A stretch of 64,000 nt of DNA from Paracoccus sp. IB05 (GCF_016405985.1 NZ_JAEFCF010000008.1:62001-126000); one strand, 5' to 3'; positions 17,664 to 26,619 are shown, counted from the stretch's first letter. Numbers and translations are program-made. The notes: generated by a model from the sequence alone, not told the origin.

Positions 17664-18155
17664 ATGCAGATCCGCGATGAGAGACGTGAGGACGAGGAGC
17701 ACATCGCTGCCCTGATCACCGCAGCCTTTCTGGAGGCGCCGCACAGGGATGGCAATGAGGCCGGCCTCTTCAGCGGTTTGCGCGCGGCGCAGGCGCTGCT
17801 GCTGTCGCTGGTCGCGGAAGAGGACGGCCAGCTGATCGGCCATATCGCGGCCTCGCCCTGCCGGATCGGGGGGCAAAGCGGGTATGCGCTGATTGCGCCC
17901 GTCTCAGTCCTGCCTTCCCGCCAGGGTCAGAGCATCGGTTCCGCCCTGATGCAGGCCGCGCTGCAACGGCTGGAGGCGGCGCGTGTTCCCGGCGCGGCGC
18001 TGGTCGGCGATCCGCTCTATTATCAGCGCTTTGGCTTTGCGGCGCGCGCGGGTCTCGGCTGTGCCGGGATCCCGTCGGATTATGTCCTCTCACGCGGGCT
18101 GACCGGCGCCGCACCGGTGGGAGAGCTGGATCTCCACCCGGTCTTTACCGGTTGA
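17664..18155 (+). CDS. GNAT family N-acetyltransferase (YhbS-like)
   Basis: A 163-residue single-domain acetyltransferase. The acetyl-CoA loop is visible as VLPSRQGQSIGSALMQAAL (motif A, Q/RxxGxG/A), followed by GDPLYYQRFGFAA, typical of the YhbS branch. The ATG at 17664 follows a GGAGG site by 8 bases; the frame extends upstream without a ribosome site. It is divergent from the mutarotase gene and convergent with the aminotransferase. The acetyl acceptor is unknown. Confidence 0.85.
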   Translation: MQIRDERREDEEHIAALITAAFLEAPHRDGNEAGLFSGLRAAQALLLSLVAEEDGQLIGHIAASPCRIGGQSGYALIAPVSVLPSRQGQSIGSALMQAALQRLEAARVPGAALVGDPLYYQRFGFAARAGLGCAGIPSDYVLSRGLTGAAPVGELDLHPVFTG

Positions 18156-18164
18156 AACGCGAAA

Positions 18165-18189
18165 GGGCCGCGAGGTTTCCCCGCAGCCC
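18165..18189. terminator. Hairpin between convergent GNAT and tpa genes
   Basis: An 11-bp stem with two mismatches (GGGCCGCGAGG with CCCCGCAGCCC, loop TTT) lies between the two convergent stops. The minus-strand side is followed by TTTCGC. It could terminate one or both transcripts weakly. Confidence 0.35.
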
Positions 18190-18210
18190 CTGATGTCACC
18201 TGAAACGGGA

Positions 18211-19590
18211 TCAGCCGAAGACGCGGGTCAGGGCGACGTCGATGGCCCCGGTGATCTCGTCGATATTGTCCGGCGTCGCGATCAGCGCCGGTGCAAGGCA
18301 GAGCGTGTTGTTGAACCCCGGGAGCGAGCGGTTCGTGACCCCGATGATCACACCCTGCGCACCGCATTCCGCCACAACCTGGGCCGCGAGCTTCTCGGCC
18401 ACCGGTTCTTTGGTGCCGCGATCCGCCACCAGCTCGGCGCCCAGGAACAGGCCCTTGCCGCGCACATCGCCGATCACCTTGTGCTTTTCCATCAGCGCCT
18501 GCAGGTTCGCGAGGCAACGGTCGCCCATGGCAACGGTATTGCCGATCAGATCCTCGTCCTCGATGATGCGCATATTCTCCAGCGCCGCTGCCGGCCCCGA
18601 GGTGCAGCCGCCAAAGGTCGAAATGTCGCGGAAATAGCTCAGCGGATCCGAGGCGTCATCCTTGAACATCTCGAACACGCGCTCGGTGGTGACAGTGCAG
18701 GAAATCGCCGCATAGCCCGAGGCGAGGCCCTTCGCCATGGTCACGAAATCGGGCTTCACGCCGTAAAGCTGATAGCCAAACCAGGCGCCGGCGCGGCCCA
18801 TGCCGCAGACGACCTCGTCGATATGCAGGAGAATATCGTATTTCTTGCAGATTTCCTGCACGCGTTCCCAATAGCCTTTGGGCGGCACGATCACGCCGCC
18901 GCCGGCGGTCACCGGTTCCAGAACGATGGCGCCGACAGTGTCCGGGCCTTCGCGCAGGATCACTTCCTCAATGGCATCAGCGGCGCGCTCGCCGTAATTC
19001 TCGACATCCCATTGCTTGCGGTATTCCAGACAATGCGGCACCCGCACGAAGCCTTCGGGGAACGGCCCGTATTGGCTGGAGCGCTCATCCTGACCACCGC
19101 TCGCCAGAGCGGCAATCGTGGTGCCGTGATAGTCGCGGTCGCGGTAGAGGATCTTCCACTTCTTGCCGCCGTGATGACGCGCCGAGATCTGGCGCACCAT
19201 CTTATAGACCTTCTCATTCGCCTCGGAGCCCGAGTTCGAATAATAGACCCGGGTCAGGCCCGGCATTTTGGTGATCAGCTTTTCGGCAAACAGCGCGCCC
19301 GGGACCGTGCCCGCCGCACCGGCGAAATAGTTCATCTTGATCAGCTGGTCGCGCACCGCATTGGCAATGCTCTCGCGACCGTAGCCGACATTCACCGTCC
19401 AGACACCGCCCGAGACCGCGTCGATATATTCCTTGCCTTTGGCATCCCAGACCCGGATGCCCTTGCCCTCGACGATCACGCGCGGGTCAGCGGTTTCAAA
19501 CGCCTTATGCTGCGCCAGATGGTGCCAGACATGGGCGCGGTCGGCTTCGACCACGCGCCCCATATCGTTCATGCCCTGAATGCCTTCCAT
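18211..19590 (-). CDS. tpa: Class III aminotransferase, taurine:pyruvate aminotransferase-like
   Basis: A 459-residue PLP enzyme. The fold-type I signature is clear, with the Schiff-base lysine in DFVTMAKGLASGYA and the preceding LLHIDEVVCGMGRAG. The N-terminal VVEADRAHVWHHLAQHK and KGLASGYAAISCTVTTE resemble taurine:pyruvate aminotransferases, which convert taurine and pyruvate to sulfoacetaldehyde and alanine. The start at 19590 is chosen because the frame continues far upstream (to 20649) only over the che genes in antisense; ATG 19572 is an alternative. No xsc, tauABC or other taurine genes are nearby, so another omega-amino acid substrate is possible. Confidence 0.75.
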   Translation of the reverse strand: MEGIQGMNDMGRVVEADRAHVWHHLAQHKAFETADPRVIVEGKGIRVWDAKGKEYIDAVSGGVWTVNVGYGRESIANAVRDQLIKMNYFAGAAGTVPGALFAEKLITKMPGLTRVYYSNSGSEANEKVYKMVRQISARHHGGKKWKILYRDRDYHGTTIAALASGGQDERSSQYGPFPEGFVRVPHCLEYRKQWDVENYGERAADAIEEVILREGPDTVGAIVLEPVTAGGGVIVPPKGYWERVQEICKKYDILLHIDEVVCGMGRAGAWFGYQLYGVKPDFVTMAKGLASGYAAISCTVTTERVFEMFKDDASDPLSYFRDISTFGGCTSGPAAALENMRIIEDEDLIGNTVAMGDRCLANLQALMEKHKVIGDVRGKGLFLGAELVADRGTKEPVAEKLAAQVVAECGAQGVIIGVTNRSLPGFNNTLCLAPALIATPDNIDEITGAIDVALTRVFG

Positions 19591-19823
19591 GGCTCTGCCT
19601 TTCCCTGCGAGATCGCCTTCGCCGCGAGTATCGCGGAAATTGCGCCCCGTCATTAGGGCCAGACGCGAAATGGCCCTAAGACCAGACGCCCGATTGCCGG
19701 CGGACGTATAAAATCTGCGAAAGATTGGCGAATTTTCGGGCGACTGACCGGGCCGGAACAACCTTTCTTTAAGTTTCAGCAGTCTATCCATGTCCGGATC
19801 GGACGTGTTGCAAACAGGGGGCC

Positions 19824-20294
19824 ATGGCCATGCCAGGTTCAGAGCTGCCAATTTCGGGCCTGCCAGAGGTGGCAGGAGCAGATCCGGCTGCGCCAGATTC
19901 GGGTGCGCGAAATTCGGGTGTACCAGATGCAGGCTCTCCGTCTTCGGACCCGCCAGATCCGGATCTGCTGGCGTCTGACCTGGCGGGTTCAGAGACCCGC
20001 GCGCAATCTGCAAAGCTGGAGCTGGCGGAACGGGCCGATCCGCTGGGCGACCTTTCAATTCTGGCGTTCCTGCGCCGCCATCAGGGCCAGCCGGTCGAGA
20101 TCGATGCCAGCCGGCTCCGCCTCCCCAATGGGCCCCTGGTCGAAACACTTCTTGTTGCAGCCAGGACCTGGCGTGCCAGGGGGATCGCATTTTCCATAAC
20201 CGGCCTCGCGCCCGGTCATGTCGAACAGCTGCGCTGGCTGGGCCTCGCCGCCCCCCTCGGCCTTGATCCCGGGGCGGAGGTGCTGCCCGTATGA
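19824..20294 (+). CDS. STAS-like domain protein at the head of the chemosensory cluster
   Basis: A 156-residue protein. The first ~60 residues are low-complexity, rich in Pro, Ser, Asp and Gly; the rest (about 72-156) reads as a STAS-like domain: FLRRHQGQPVEIDASRLRLP, then a helix-strand pattern LVETLLVAARTWRARGIAFS. The ATG at 19824 follows a GGGGG stretch. Its stop overlaps the cheY start by 4 nt, so it is coupled to the che operon. STAS domains act in partner switching or scaffolding; here that is inferred only. The usual phosphorylatable Ser is not obvious. Confidence 0.65.
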   Translation: MAMPGSELPISGLPEVAGADPAAPDSGARNSGVPDAGSPSSDPPDPDLLASDLAGSETRAQSAKLELAERADPLGDLSILAFLRRHQGQPVEIDASRLRLPNGPLVETLLVAARTWRARGIAFSITGLAPGHVEQLRWLGLAAPLGLDPGAEVLPV

Positions 20295-20692
20295 CCCTGC
20301 GTATCCTCGCAATTGATGATTCCCTGACCATCCGCACTCTGCTCCGGCAGGCGGTCGAGAATGCCGGCTTCGCCTGCGCCACTGCGAATGATGGCAAAGA
20401 CGGTGTCGAAATGTTCAGCGAGGTCGATCCCGATGTTGTGATCACCGATATCAATATGCCCCGGCTCGACGGTTTCGGCGTGATCGAGGCCATTCGCACC
20501 GGCACACATAATACCCGCGTGCCGATCCTGGTGCTTTCCACCGAAAGCGGCGAGGCACTGAAAGCGCGCGCCCGCGCCGCAGGTGCCACCGGCTGGCTGG
20601 TGAAGCCTTTCGAGGATCTGCAACTGATCGCCATCTTGCGCCGTGTCACCGGTTATGCCGGCCCCGGCCATTCCGAACGGGGACAGGCCTGA
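20291..20692 (+). CDS. CheY-like single-domain response regulator (first copy)
   Basis: A 133-residue receiver-only protein. The acidic pair in LAIDDS (residues 9-10), the phospho-acceptor Asp53 in VVITDINMP, the Ser/Thr of LSTES and the Lys of VKPF are all present, so it should be phosphorylated by the adjacent CheA. No output domain is attached. It overlaps the STAS gene by 4 nt and is followed 2 bp later by cheA. The target could be a flagellar switch or another output. Confidence 0.88.
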   Translation: MTLRILAIDDSLTIRTLLRQAVENAGFACATANDGKDGVEMFSEVDPDVVITDINMPRLDGFGVIEAIRTGTHNTRVPILVLSTESGEALKARARAAGATGWLVKPFEDLQLIAILRRVTGYAGPGHSERGQA

Positions 20693-20694
20693 CC

Positions 20695-23172
20695 ATGTCG
20701 ATGCAATCCATCCGTGACACGTTTTTCGAAGAATGCGAGGATCTGCTTGAGGCGCTGGCCGAAGGTCTCGCCAGGATGGAGACCGGCGAGGCCGACAGTG
20801 AATGTCTCAATGCCGTCTTCCGCGCCGTTCATTCGATCAAAGGCGGCGCCGGTGCCTTCGCGCTCTCGGATCTGGTCGCCTTCGCCCATCGGTTCGAGAC
20901 GGTCCTTGATGAAATCCGCTCTGACCGGCTCGATCTGAGCGACGAGGTCATGCATGTATTGTTGCGGTCGGCAGATCACCTCGCCGACCAGGTCGAGGCC
21001 GCGCGCGAAGAACGCAGCATCGATGAAGAGGTCACAGCCGCATTCCTTGTCAATCTTGGCACCTGCCTCGGTGATGCCGGTTTCGAGGCGCCGGCCGCCG
21101 ATGAAGATTTCGGCTTCAGCGCCATCACGCTGGATTTCGGCGCAAGTCCCGGCCTGCCCGCCTTCGAACTTCCCGACCTCGGATTTGCCGGCCCCGAATT
21201 TCCCGTCACGGATCATCCGCGCCCGGATCTGTCCCACCCCGATCCTCGGACCTCTGGCTCCGGGGCGACGGCGGCGCCCGCGCTCGCCGATCTCACGCCG
21301 GACAAGAAGACGAGCGCACCGCGCCACCGGATCCGCTTCATTCCCTGGCCTCAGTTTTACAGCAATGGCCATGATCCGCTGGTGTTGATCACAAGCCTCG
21401 CAGCCCCCGGCGAGCTCGAGATCAGACCGGATCTCTCCTCCCTGCCGGAATTCGCTGAATTCGACCCGGCAAAGCCCTGTCTTGCATGGGATATTCTGGT
21501 TGCAAGCCATCTGCCCGAAGCGACAGTCGAGGCGCATTTCGAATTCGTGCGCGGCCTGTGTGAGCTTTCTGTCGCGCCGGAAATCACGCCTGCACCCGCG
21601 CCCGAAAACCCGGCTGTCGCGCTCCCCTGGCCTGCGCCTCTGCCGGAGCCTCTGGTGGAGCCACTGACAATCCAGTCGCGCGCCCCTGAACCAGAGCAAG
21701 TCGTCATCTCACCCCCTGCCGGCCCTCCGCCGGATGCGGTGATCGAGACCTCCGCCCTTCCGCCAGAGAAAGACACGCCGAGAGACGCGACTGGCGAAGG
21801 CGCCGGCGCCCTTCTCCGGCGTCGTCTTCCGAAAAGCGAGGACGACGCCGAAGGGCGTGGTCCAAAGCCCACATTGCGTGTCGATCTGGAGCGGGTGGAC
21901 CGGCTGATCAACGCGGTAGGCGAGCTGATCATCAACCAGGCGATGATCGAACAGAGCGTGACCGACCTGTCCCTGCCCGCAGACACAGAAATCATTTCCC
22001 ATACCGAAGATTACCGCCTGCTCGCGCGCGACCTGCAAGAGGCGGTGATGGCAATCCGTGCCCAGCCGGTGAAACCTCTCTTCCAGCGCATGTCCCGCAT
22101 CGTCCGCGAGGCGGCTGAAGCAACAGGTAAACCCGCGCATCTCGTCACCATTGGCGAGTCGACCGAAGTCGACAAGACAGTGGTTGAGAGGCTGGCGGAT
22201 CCGCTGACCCATATGATCCGCAATGCTGTTGATCACGGGCTGGAAAGTGCTGCGGCACGTGTGGCAGCTGGCAAGGATCCTGAAGGCACTATTCGCCTCT
22301 CTGCCGCACACCGTTCCGGCAGCGTGATCATCACCATCAGCGACGATGGCGGCGGACTGGACCGCAACCGCATCCTCGCAAAAGCAATCTCACGCGGGCT
22401 GGTGGCAGAGGGCGCCGAACTGAGTGATGCAGAGATTGATAACCTCTTGTTCCTGCCTGGTTTTTCTACGGCCGAGAAAATCTCGAATCTCTCGGGGCGG
22501 GGGGTTGGCCTTGACGTGGTGAAGAACGCTGTCGGGGCCCTTGGCGGTCGGATTGCGATCAGCTCGACCCTCGGCAGCGGCTCCGAATTTACCATTTCAC
22601 TGCCCCTGACCCTTGCCGTGATGGATGGCATGGTCATCTCCGTAGCCGGGCAAACCATGGTCATCCCGATCGCGTCGGTGATCGAAACCATCCGCCCGAC
22701 CGCCGCCGATCTGCATCTCCTTGGAACTTCCGACCGGCTGCTCTCCATCCGTGGCCGCTTTCTGCCCATGATCGACGTCGCCGAATGCCTTGGTTTCGGC
22801 CGGCGCGATCCGGCTCAGGCGTCACTTGCACTTCTGGTGGAAACCGATGCCCAGGCCCATTGCGCGCTGATGGTGGACGCGGTGCTGGATCAACGCCAGG
22901 TGGTGATCAAGGGCCTCGATTCCAATTACGGCGCCATTCCGGGCGTCTCGGCGGCAACGGTGCTGGGCGACGGTCAGATCGCCCTGATCCTCGATACCGA
23001 GGCCCTGACATCGAACATGTCCGGTCTGATCAATGGACGCAACGGCGCAAACTATCTGCCGCCCGCGGCCGGCGCCACAGCGGCCCCGGCCTCTCAGTCC
23101 TTCCAGCCGCTGGCCGCGCGGGCCCAGGCCTTGCCCCAGCCCCAAACCGGAGCCCCCCATGCAATCCATTGA
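20695..23172 (+). CDS. cheA: Chemotaxis histidine kinase CheA
   Basis: An 825-residue class II histidine kinase. The Hpt domain carries the phosphorylated His46 in AVHSIKGGAGAF. A long linker rich in Pro, Ala and Glu (about 125-390) replaces a recognisable standard P2 domain. The dimerisation helix region begins near LRVDLERVDRLINAVGELI, then the ATPase with the N box RNAVDHGLE, DDGGGLD and GRGVGLDVVK, then a CheW-like C-terminus. It receives receptor input and phosphorylates the CheY proteins. The stop overlaps cheW by 14 nt. No receptor gene is present in the window. Confidence 0.93.
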   Translation: MSMQSIRDTFFEECEDLLEALAEGLARMETGEADSECLNAVFRAVHSIKGGAGAFALSDLVAFAHRFETVLDEIRSDRLDLSDEVMHVLLRSADHLADQVEAAREERSIDEEVTAAFLVNLGTCLGDAGFEAPAADEDFGFSAITLDFGASPGLPAFELPDLGFAGPEFPVTDHPRPDLSHPDPRTSGSGATAAPALADLTPDKKTSAPRHRIRFIPWPQFYSNGHDPLVLITSLAAPGELEIRPDLSSLPEFAEFDPAKPCLAWDILVASHLPEATVEAHFEFVRGLCELSVAPEITPAPAPENPAVALPWPAPLPEPLVEPLTIQSRAPEPEQVVISPPAGPPPDAVIETSALPPEKDTPRDATGEGAGALLRRRLPKSEDDAEGRGPKPTLRVDLERVDRLINAVGELIINQAMIEQSVTDLSLPADTEIISHTEDYRLLARDLQEAVMAIRAQPVKPLFQRMSRIVREAAEATGKPAHLVTIGESTEVDKTVVERLADPLTHMIRNAVDHGLESAAARVAAGKDPEGTIRLSAAHRSGSVIITISDDGGGLDRNRILAKAISRGLVAEGAELSDAEIDNLLFLPGFSTAEKISNLSGRGVGLDVVKNAVGALGGRIAISSTLGSGSEFTISLPLTLAVMDGMVISVAGQTMVIPIASVIETIRPTAADLHLLGTSDRLLSIRGRFLPMIDVAECLGFGRRDPAQASLALLVETDAQAHCALMVDAVLDQRQVVIKGLDSNYGAIPGVSAATVLGDGQIALILDTEALTSNMSGLINGRNGANYLPPAAGATAAPASQSFQPLAARAQALPQPQTGAPHAIH

Positions 23173-23623
23173 TCCCGCCAGCCGCCTTGACGCCGAATTC
23201 GTCACGTTCTTCGCCGGCGCGCAGAGCTTCTCGCTCGACATCTCCCATGTCCGCGAGATCCGACGCTGGAGCACGGTCACGCCCCTGCCCCATGCGCCGA
23301 AAGAGGTTCTTGGCGTGATGAACCTGCGCGGCTCGGTCATCCCGATCTATGATCTCTCGGCCCGCTTCGGCCTTGGCCCCACCCAGGACAATCCGCGCAA
23401 TGTGGTCGTGGTCGCCACCATCGGCAATCAGACCGTCGGCCTGCTCGTCGAGGCGGTCTCGGAAATCCTCTCGGTTGCCAGAAACCAGATCCAGGAGACA
23501 CCCGATATCCGCTCTGAAAGCACACGCGCCTCCATCACCGGCATCATCCAGATGGAGGAAGGCATGACCCGGGTGATCGACCTCGAGGCGGTCATTCAAT
23601 GCAAACCGAAACAGGCAGCATGA
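23159..23623 (+). CDS. cheW: Chemotaxis coupling protein CheW
   Basis: A 154-residue single CheW domain (EFVTFFAGAQSFSLDISHVREI, then VMNLRGSVIPIYDLSARFG), which links receptors to CheA. The ATG at 23159 lies inside the end of cheA and has a GGAG ribosome site 6 bases upstream. The frame is open further upstream, but only in antiphase to cheA. It is co-transcribed with cheA and cheR. Confidence 0.92.
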   Translation: MQSIDPASRLDAEFVTFFAGAQSFSLDISHVREIRRWSTVTPLPHAPKEVLGVMNLRGSVIPIYDLSARFGLGPTQDNPRNVVVVATIGNQTVGLLVEAVSEILSVARNQIQETPDIRSESTRASITGIIQMEEGMTRVIDLEAVIQCKPKQAA

Positions 23624-24495
23624 CCCTGACCGCCCGCCGAACCCTCATCCCCCCGGACCCCGGCAGCAGCGATTTCAGCGATGCCGAATTTCGCCGGGTC
23701 GCTGATTATGCACAACGCGAATTCGGCCTCGTCTTACAGGAAAACAAAAAACAGGTTGTCCAGTCGCGGATCACCCGGCTTTTACAGGAGTTTCAGTGCA
23801 CAGATATCGCCTCCTTCTGTTCAAGACTGGAATCGGGCAATTTCCAGGCCGAACGTGCAGCCTTCGTCACCGCGCTGACCACCAATGTGACCAGCTTCTT
23901 CCGTGAAGCGCATCACTTCGACATCTTCGCCGAAAGCCTGTTGAAGCCCAGCCTGTCCGGTCTCAGATCGGGCCAGAGGCTTCGGGCCTGGTCGGCCGGA
24001 TGCTCTGCCGGCCAGGAACCAGGTTCGGTCGCGATGCGGATCCTTGATCTGCTGCCTGATGCGGCAAAGCTCAATATTCGCATTCTCGCCACAGATATTG
24101 ACCCGGCCATTATCGCGAAAGCACGCGCTGCGATCTATCCCGAAGAGGAAGCGCGTGGCATCCCGCCCACCTTGCGCAACAGCTTCATCACCACCTGTGC
24201 AGCAGGATATTTCTCTCCGGATCCCCGCGTAACAGGCCTGATCCGCTTTGCCGAGCTCAACCTGGTTGGAGACTGGCCGATACGCGGACCATTTGACGCG
24301 ATTTTTTGCCGCAATGTGGCAATCTATTTCGACAAGCCAACCCAGGCCCGTCTGTGGAGCCGATTTGCAGGTTTGCTGCGCCCGGGCGGACTGCTCTTCA
24401 TCGGCCATTCCGAACGCGTCTCAGGCCCGGCCATGAACCACCTCGTCAGCGCAGGTATCACCACCTATCGCCGCAGCCAGGACATAAAAGGATGA
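23620..24495 (+). CDS. cheR: Chemotaxis protein methyltransferase CheR
   Basis: About 291 residues. An N-terminal CheR helical domain precedes a SAM-dependent methyltransferase fold with SAGCSAGQEPGSVAM as the SAM-binding motif, ILATDIDPAIIAKAR as the acidic loop and FDAIFCRNVAIYFD near the active site. It methylates receptor glutamates. ATG 23620 overlaps the cheW stop by 4 nt and is preferred; ATG 23599, seven codons upstream, is also possible. The usual GEEP of motif I is GQEP here. A CheB-type esterase ends the cluster. Confidence 0.9.
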   Translation: MTLTARRTLIPPDPGSSDFSDAEFRRVADYAQREFGLVLQENKKQVVQSRITRLLQEFQCTDIASFCSRLESGNFQAERAAFVTALTTNVTSFFREAHHFDIFAESLLKPSLSGLRSGQRLRAWSAGCSAGQEPGSVAMRILDLLPDAAKLNIRILATDIDPAIIAKARAAIYPEEEARGIPPTLRNSFITTCAAGYFSPDPRVTGLIRFAELNLVGDWPIRGPFDAIFCRNVAIYFDKPTQARLWSRFAGLLRPGGLLFIGHSERVSGPAMNHLVSAGITTYRRSQDIKG

Positions 24496-24499
24496 ACCA

Positions 24500-24886
24500 A
24501 TGAGTTTGAAAGAAAACCTTCGCGTGATGGTGGTTGACGACATGTCCGTCAGCCGCGCTTTGATCTCGCAATCCCTTGAAGAAATCGGCATCAGACATTT
24601 CGCCACGGAATCCGACAGCGGTGCCGTATTGGGCAAGCTCGCAACCAGCCCTGTGCATCTGGTCATATCCGACATGAATATGCCGGGCCTTTCCGGTCTC
24701 GATCTGCTCGCCGCCCTGCGCGGCAATACCGCGACGCAGAAGATCGGTTTCATTCTGATCACCGGCACCCCCTCGCCCGAGGTCCTCAAGCGCGGCCAGG
24801 AGCTGGGCCTGAACAATCTGATCCGAAAACCGTTCACCGCAGCGACGGTGAAAACCGCAATCGAAAGGGTGGTGGGGCCGCTATGA
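24500..24886 (+). CDS. CheY-like single-domain response regulator (second copy)
   Basis: A 128-residue receiver-only protein. The acidic pair VVDD (residues 12-13), the phospho-acceptor Asp58 in LVISDMNMPG, the Thr of ILITGT and the Lys of IRKPF are intact. It differs clearly from the first CheY, so it may have a separate output or act as a phosphate sink. It is 4 bp downstream of cheR and overlaps the next gene by 4 nt. Confidence 0.88.
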   Translation: MSLKENLRVMVVDDMSVSRALISQSLEEIGIRHFATESDSGAVLGKLATSPVHLVISDMNMPGLSGLDLLAALRGNTATQKIGFILITGTPSPEVLKRGQELGLNNLIRKPFTAATVKTAIERVVGPL

Positions 24887-25260
24887 CGCAATCTGGCCCC
24901 GCCTGTCCGAAGGTGCAGAGGCAGTATGATCACAATGGCCTCGCTGCAATGCTGACAGCGATATCCCGTGGGCTGTGCGACAGCCGTGATATGCTGTCAC
25001 GGGTCGAAAAGGCAATTCTCACCACCAATGGGACCGCACCCGCCGGCATGCAGGATATCGACCGTATCGGGCAGCGGCTCGACGATCTGCGACGGCTCCT
25101 TGAGGATCTCTCCGCGGCCAGTGGCAATATTCCCTCACCGCTCCCTGCGCCCAAACTGGCCAGGCGCGTCAAACTCGCCGAAATCCGCAGGATCCTTCCG
25201 GGCCTTGCCACAGAAATGACCAGCCCTCAGCCGGCACCGGATGATCCGGTTCTGTTCTGA
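24883..25260 (+). CDS. Unrecognised protein in the chemosensory cluster
   Basis: A 125-residue protein I do not recognise. It is predicted mainly helical and soluble, with no signal peptide or membrane segment. A heptad-like stretch about residues 55-78 (IDRIGQRLDDLRRLLEDL) could form a coiled coil. Its start overlaps the second CheY stop by 4 nt (ATGA), so it is very probably part of the operon. Its position beside a CheY and its helical content would fit a CheY-binding or phosphatase-like role, but no phosphatase motif can be identified. Confidence 0.7.
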   Translation: MTQSGPACPKVQRQYDHNGLAAMLTAISRGLCDSRDMLSRVEKAILTTNGTAPAGMQDIDRIGQRLDDLRRLLEDLSAASGNIPSPLPAPKLARRVKLAEIRRILPGLATEMTSPQPAPDDPVLF

Positions 25261-25388
25261 GCGCTCACAAACATGCGGATACCATACGCCATGACCCGCC
25301 TGCCAGGACCACGCCTCTCCAGCGCAGGCCACCGCATTTATGGCCGGGGCCGCGCTGTACCCATCCCGATCGCAGCGGGAGGCCGCGC

Positions 25389-26393
25389 ATGAAAAAGCAG
25401 AAAGTCATGATTGCCACGGCCCGCGCCATCAGCGGTGCAAGGCTGAGCCGGCGCATCGGGGAACTGCCCGGATATGAGATCTGCGGGCAGGCGCAAGACC
25501 TTTCCTCCGCCTATATGCTCAGCGAGAGCCGTGAGCCGGCGCTTGCACTGATCGGAAGCGAACTCACACGATTGGCGGAATTCGAGGGTCTTCTGTCGCT
25601 GTTTCGCGTCTTAGAAACTGCCTGGCTGGAGATTCCGGACAGCCTGTCCGGTGAGATCCGCCAGAACGGCAGTGAAGACACAGCCAAAGCAGGCCTCGTA
25701 CAGTGGCTGGAAAGCGCCAAAAAACAAAGTCCTGTTGCCACTCTTGTGCCCTCGCGCCCAAGTGCAACAGCGGCAGGCAGCGAGGCCGGCGGTGCATTTC
25801 TGGCCGACCGCATCATTCTGATCGGCGCCTCCACCGGCGGGATCGATGCACTACTGACGATTCTGTCGACATTTCCCGCGAATTGTCCGCCCTGCGCCAT
25901 CGTCCAGCATACCGGCGCGGGTTTCTCAGACAGTCTCGTGCGCCTCTTTTCCCGTTGCTGCGCGGCAAAGGTTGTGCCCGCCGCGCCCGGACAGGCCCTG
26001 CTTCCCGGCACGGTTGTGATCGGCGCGGGCTGCCCTGGCCATCTGATCGTGAAACACGGCATGCCCCATCTGTGCGACCTGGCTTCAGGACCGCCGGTCT
26101 CGGGCCATACACCCTCGGTAGATGTGCTGTTTCAATCCGCGCTCAGCTTTGCGCCTTCGGTCACCGCGGCGCTGCTGACCGGCATGGGGCGTGACGGGGC
26201 GGCGGGGCTCCTTGATCTGCGCCGCGCCGGGGCCGTGACTTTCGCCCAGGACGAAGCAAGTTCCACGGTCTATGGTATGCCCCGCGCGGCGGTCGAACTC
26301 GGCGCCGCAATGGAGAGCCTGCCGCTGAACCGCATCGCTGGTCAGCTGCTGAGCCATAGCCGCAAACGCCAGCCATTGCCGCTGGCGCGCTGA
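25389..26393 (+). CDS. cheB: CheB-type methylesterase with a degenerate receiver domain
   Basis: A 334-residue protein. The C-terminal methylesterase domain is intact: Ser148 in IGASTGG, His174 in IVQHTG and Asp269 in GMGRDG match the catalytic triad of CheB. The N-terminal ~115 residues align with a receiver domain, but the acidic pair is replaced (VMIATARA) and the phospho-acceptor position reads ALIGSEL, with Gly56/Ser57 instead of Asp. Activity is therefore unlikely to be controlled by CheA phosphotransfer through this domain. It ends the che cluster, 128 bp after the unknown protein. Confidence 0.85.
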   Translation: MKKQKVMIATARAISGARLSRRIGELPGYEICGQAQDLSSAYMLSESREPALALIGSELTRLAEFEGLLSLFRVLETAWLEIPDSLSGEIRQNGSEDTAKAGLVQWLESAKKQSPVATLVPSRPSATAAGSEAGGAFLADRIILIGASTGGIDALLTILSTFPANCPPCAIVQHTGAGFSDSLVRLFSRCCAAKVVPAAPGQALLPGTVVIGAGCPGHLIVKHGMPHLCDLASGPPVSGHTPSVDVLFQSALSFAPSVTAALLTGMGRDGAAGLLDLRRAGAVTFAQDEASSTVYGMPRAAVELGAAMESLPLNRIAGQLLSHSRKRQPLPLAR

Positions 26394-26619
26394 CCCCTCG
26401 CATGAACACCCCTTGGCTGCCACGAGGTCTCTGACGGATAATCATATGCAACATCAAAGCTTAGCCGTTCCCCGCAGTTCTGGCCCACCAGGCCGATGAC
26501 AAGGAAGCGGCGCCGGCTTCGCGTCAGCGAGGTTGTTCAGACCGGCCAGACCCGGCACAGAAAAAAGACGAGGCGGAACCCTCAGCCCGAGAGTCCCTGC
26601 GCCGGTTGTTTCCGCAAGC

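Noticed and set aside
19591-20649. Minus-strand extension of the aminotransferase frame to 812 codons
   Set aside because: The extension lies opposite the STAS and cheY genes, is low-complexity and lacks a ribosome site; the homologous N-terminus begins at 19590.
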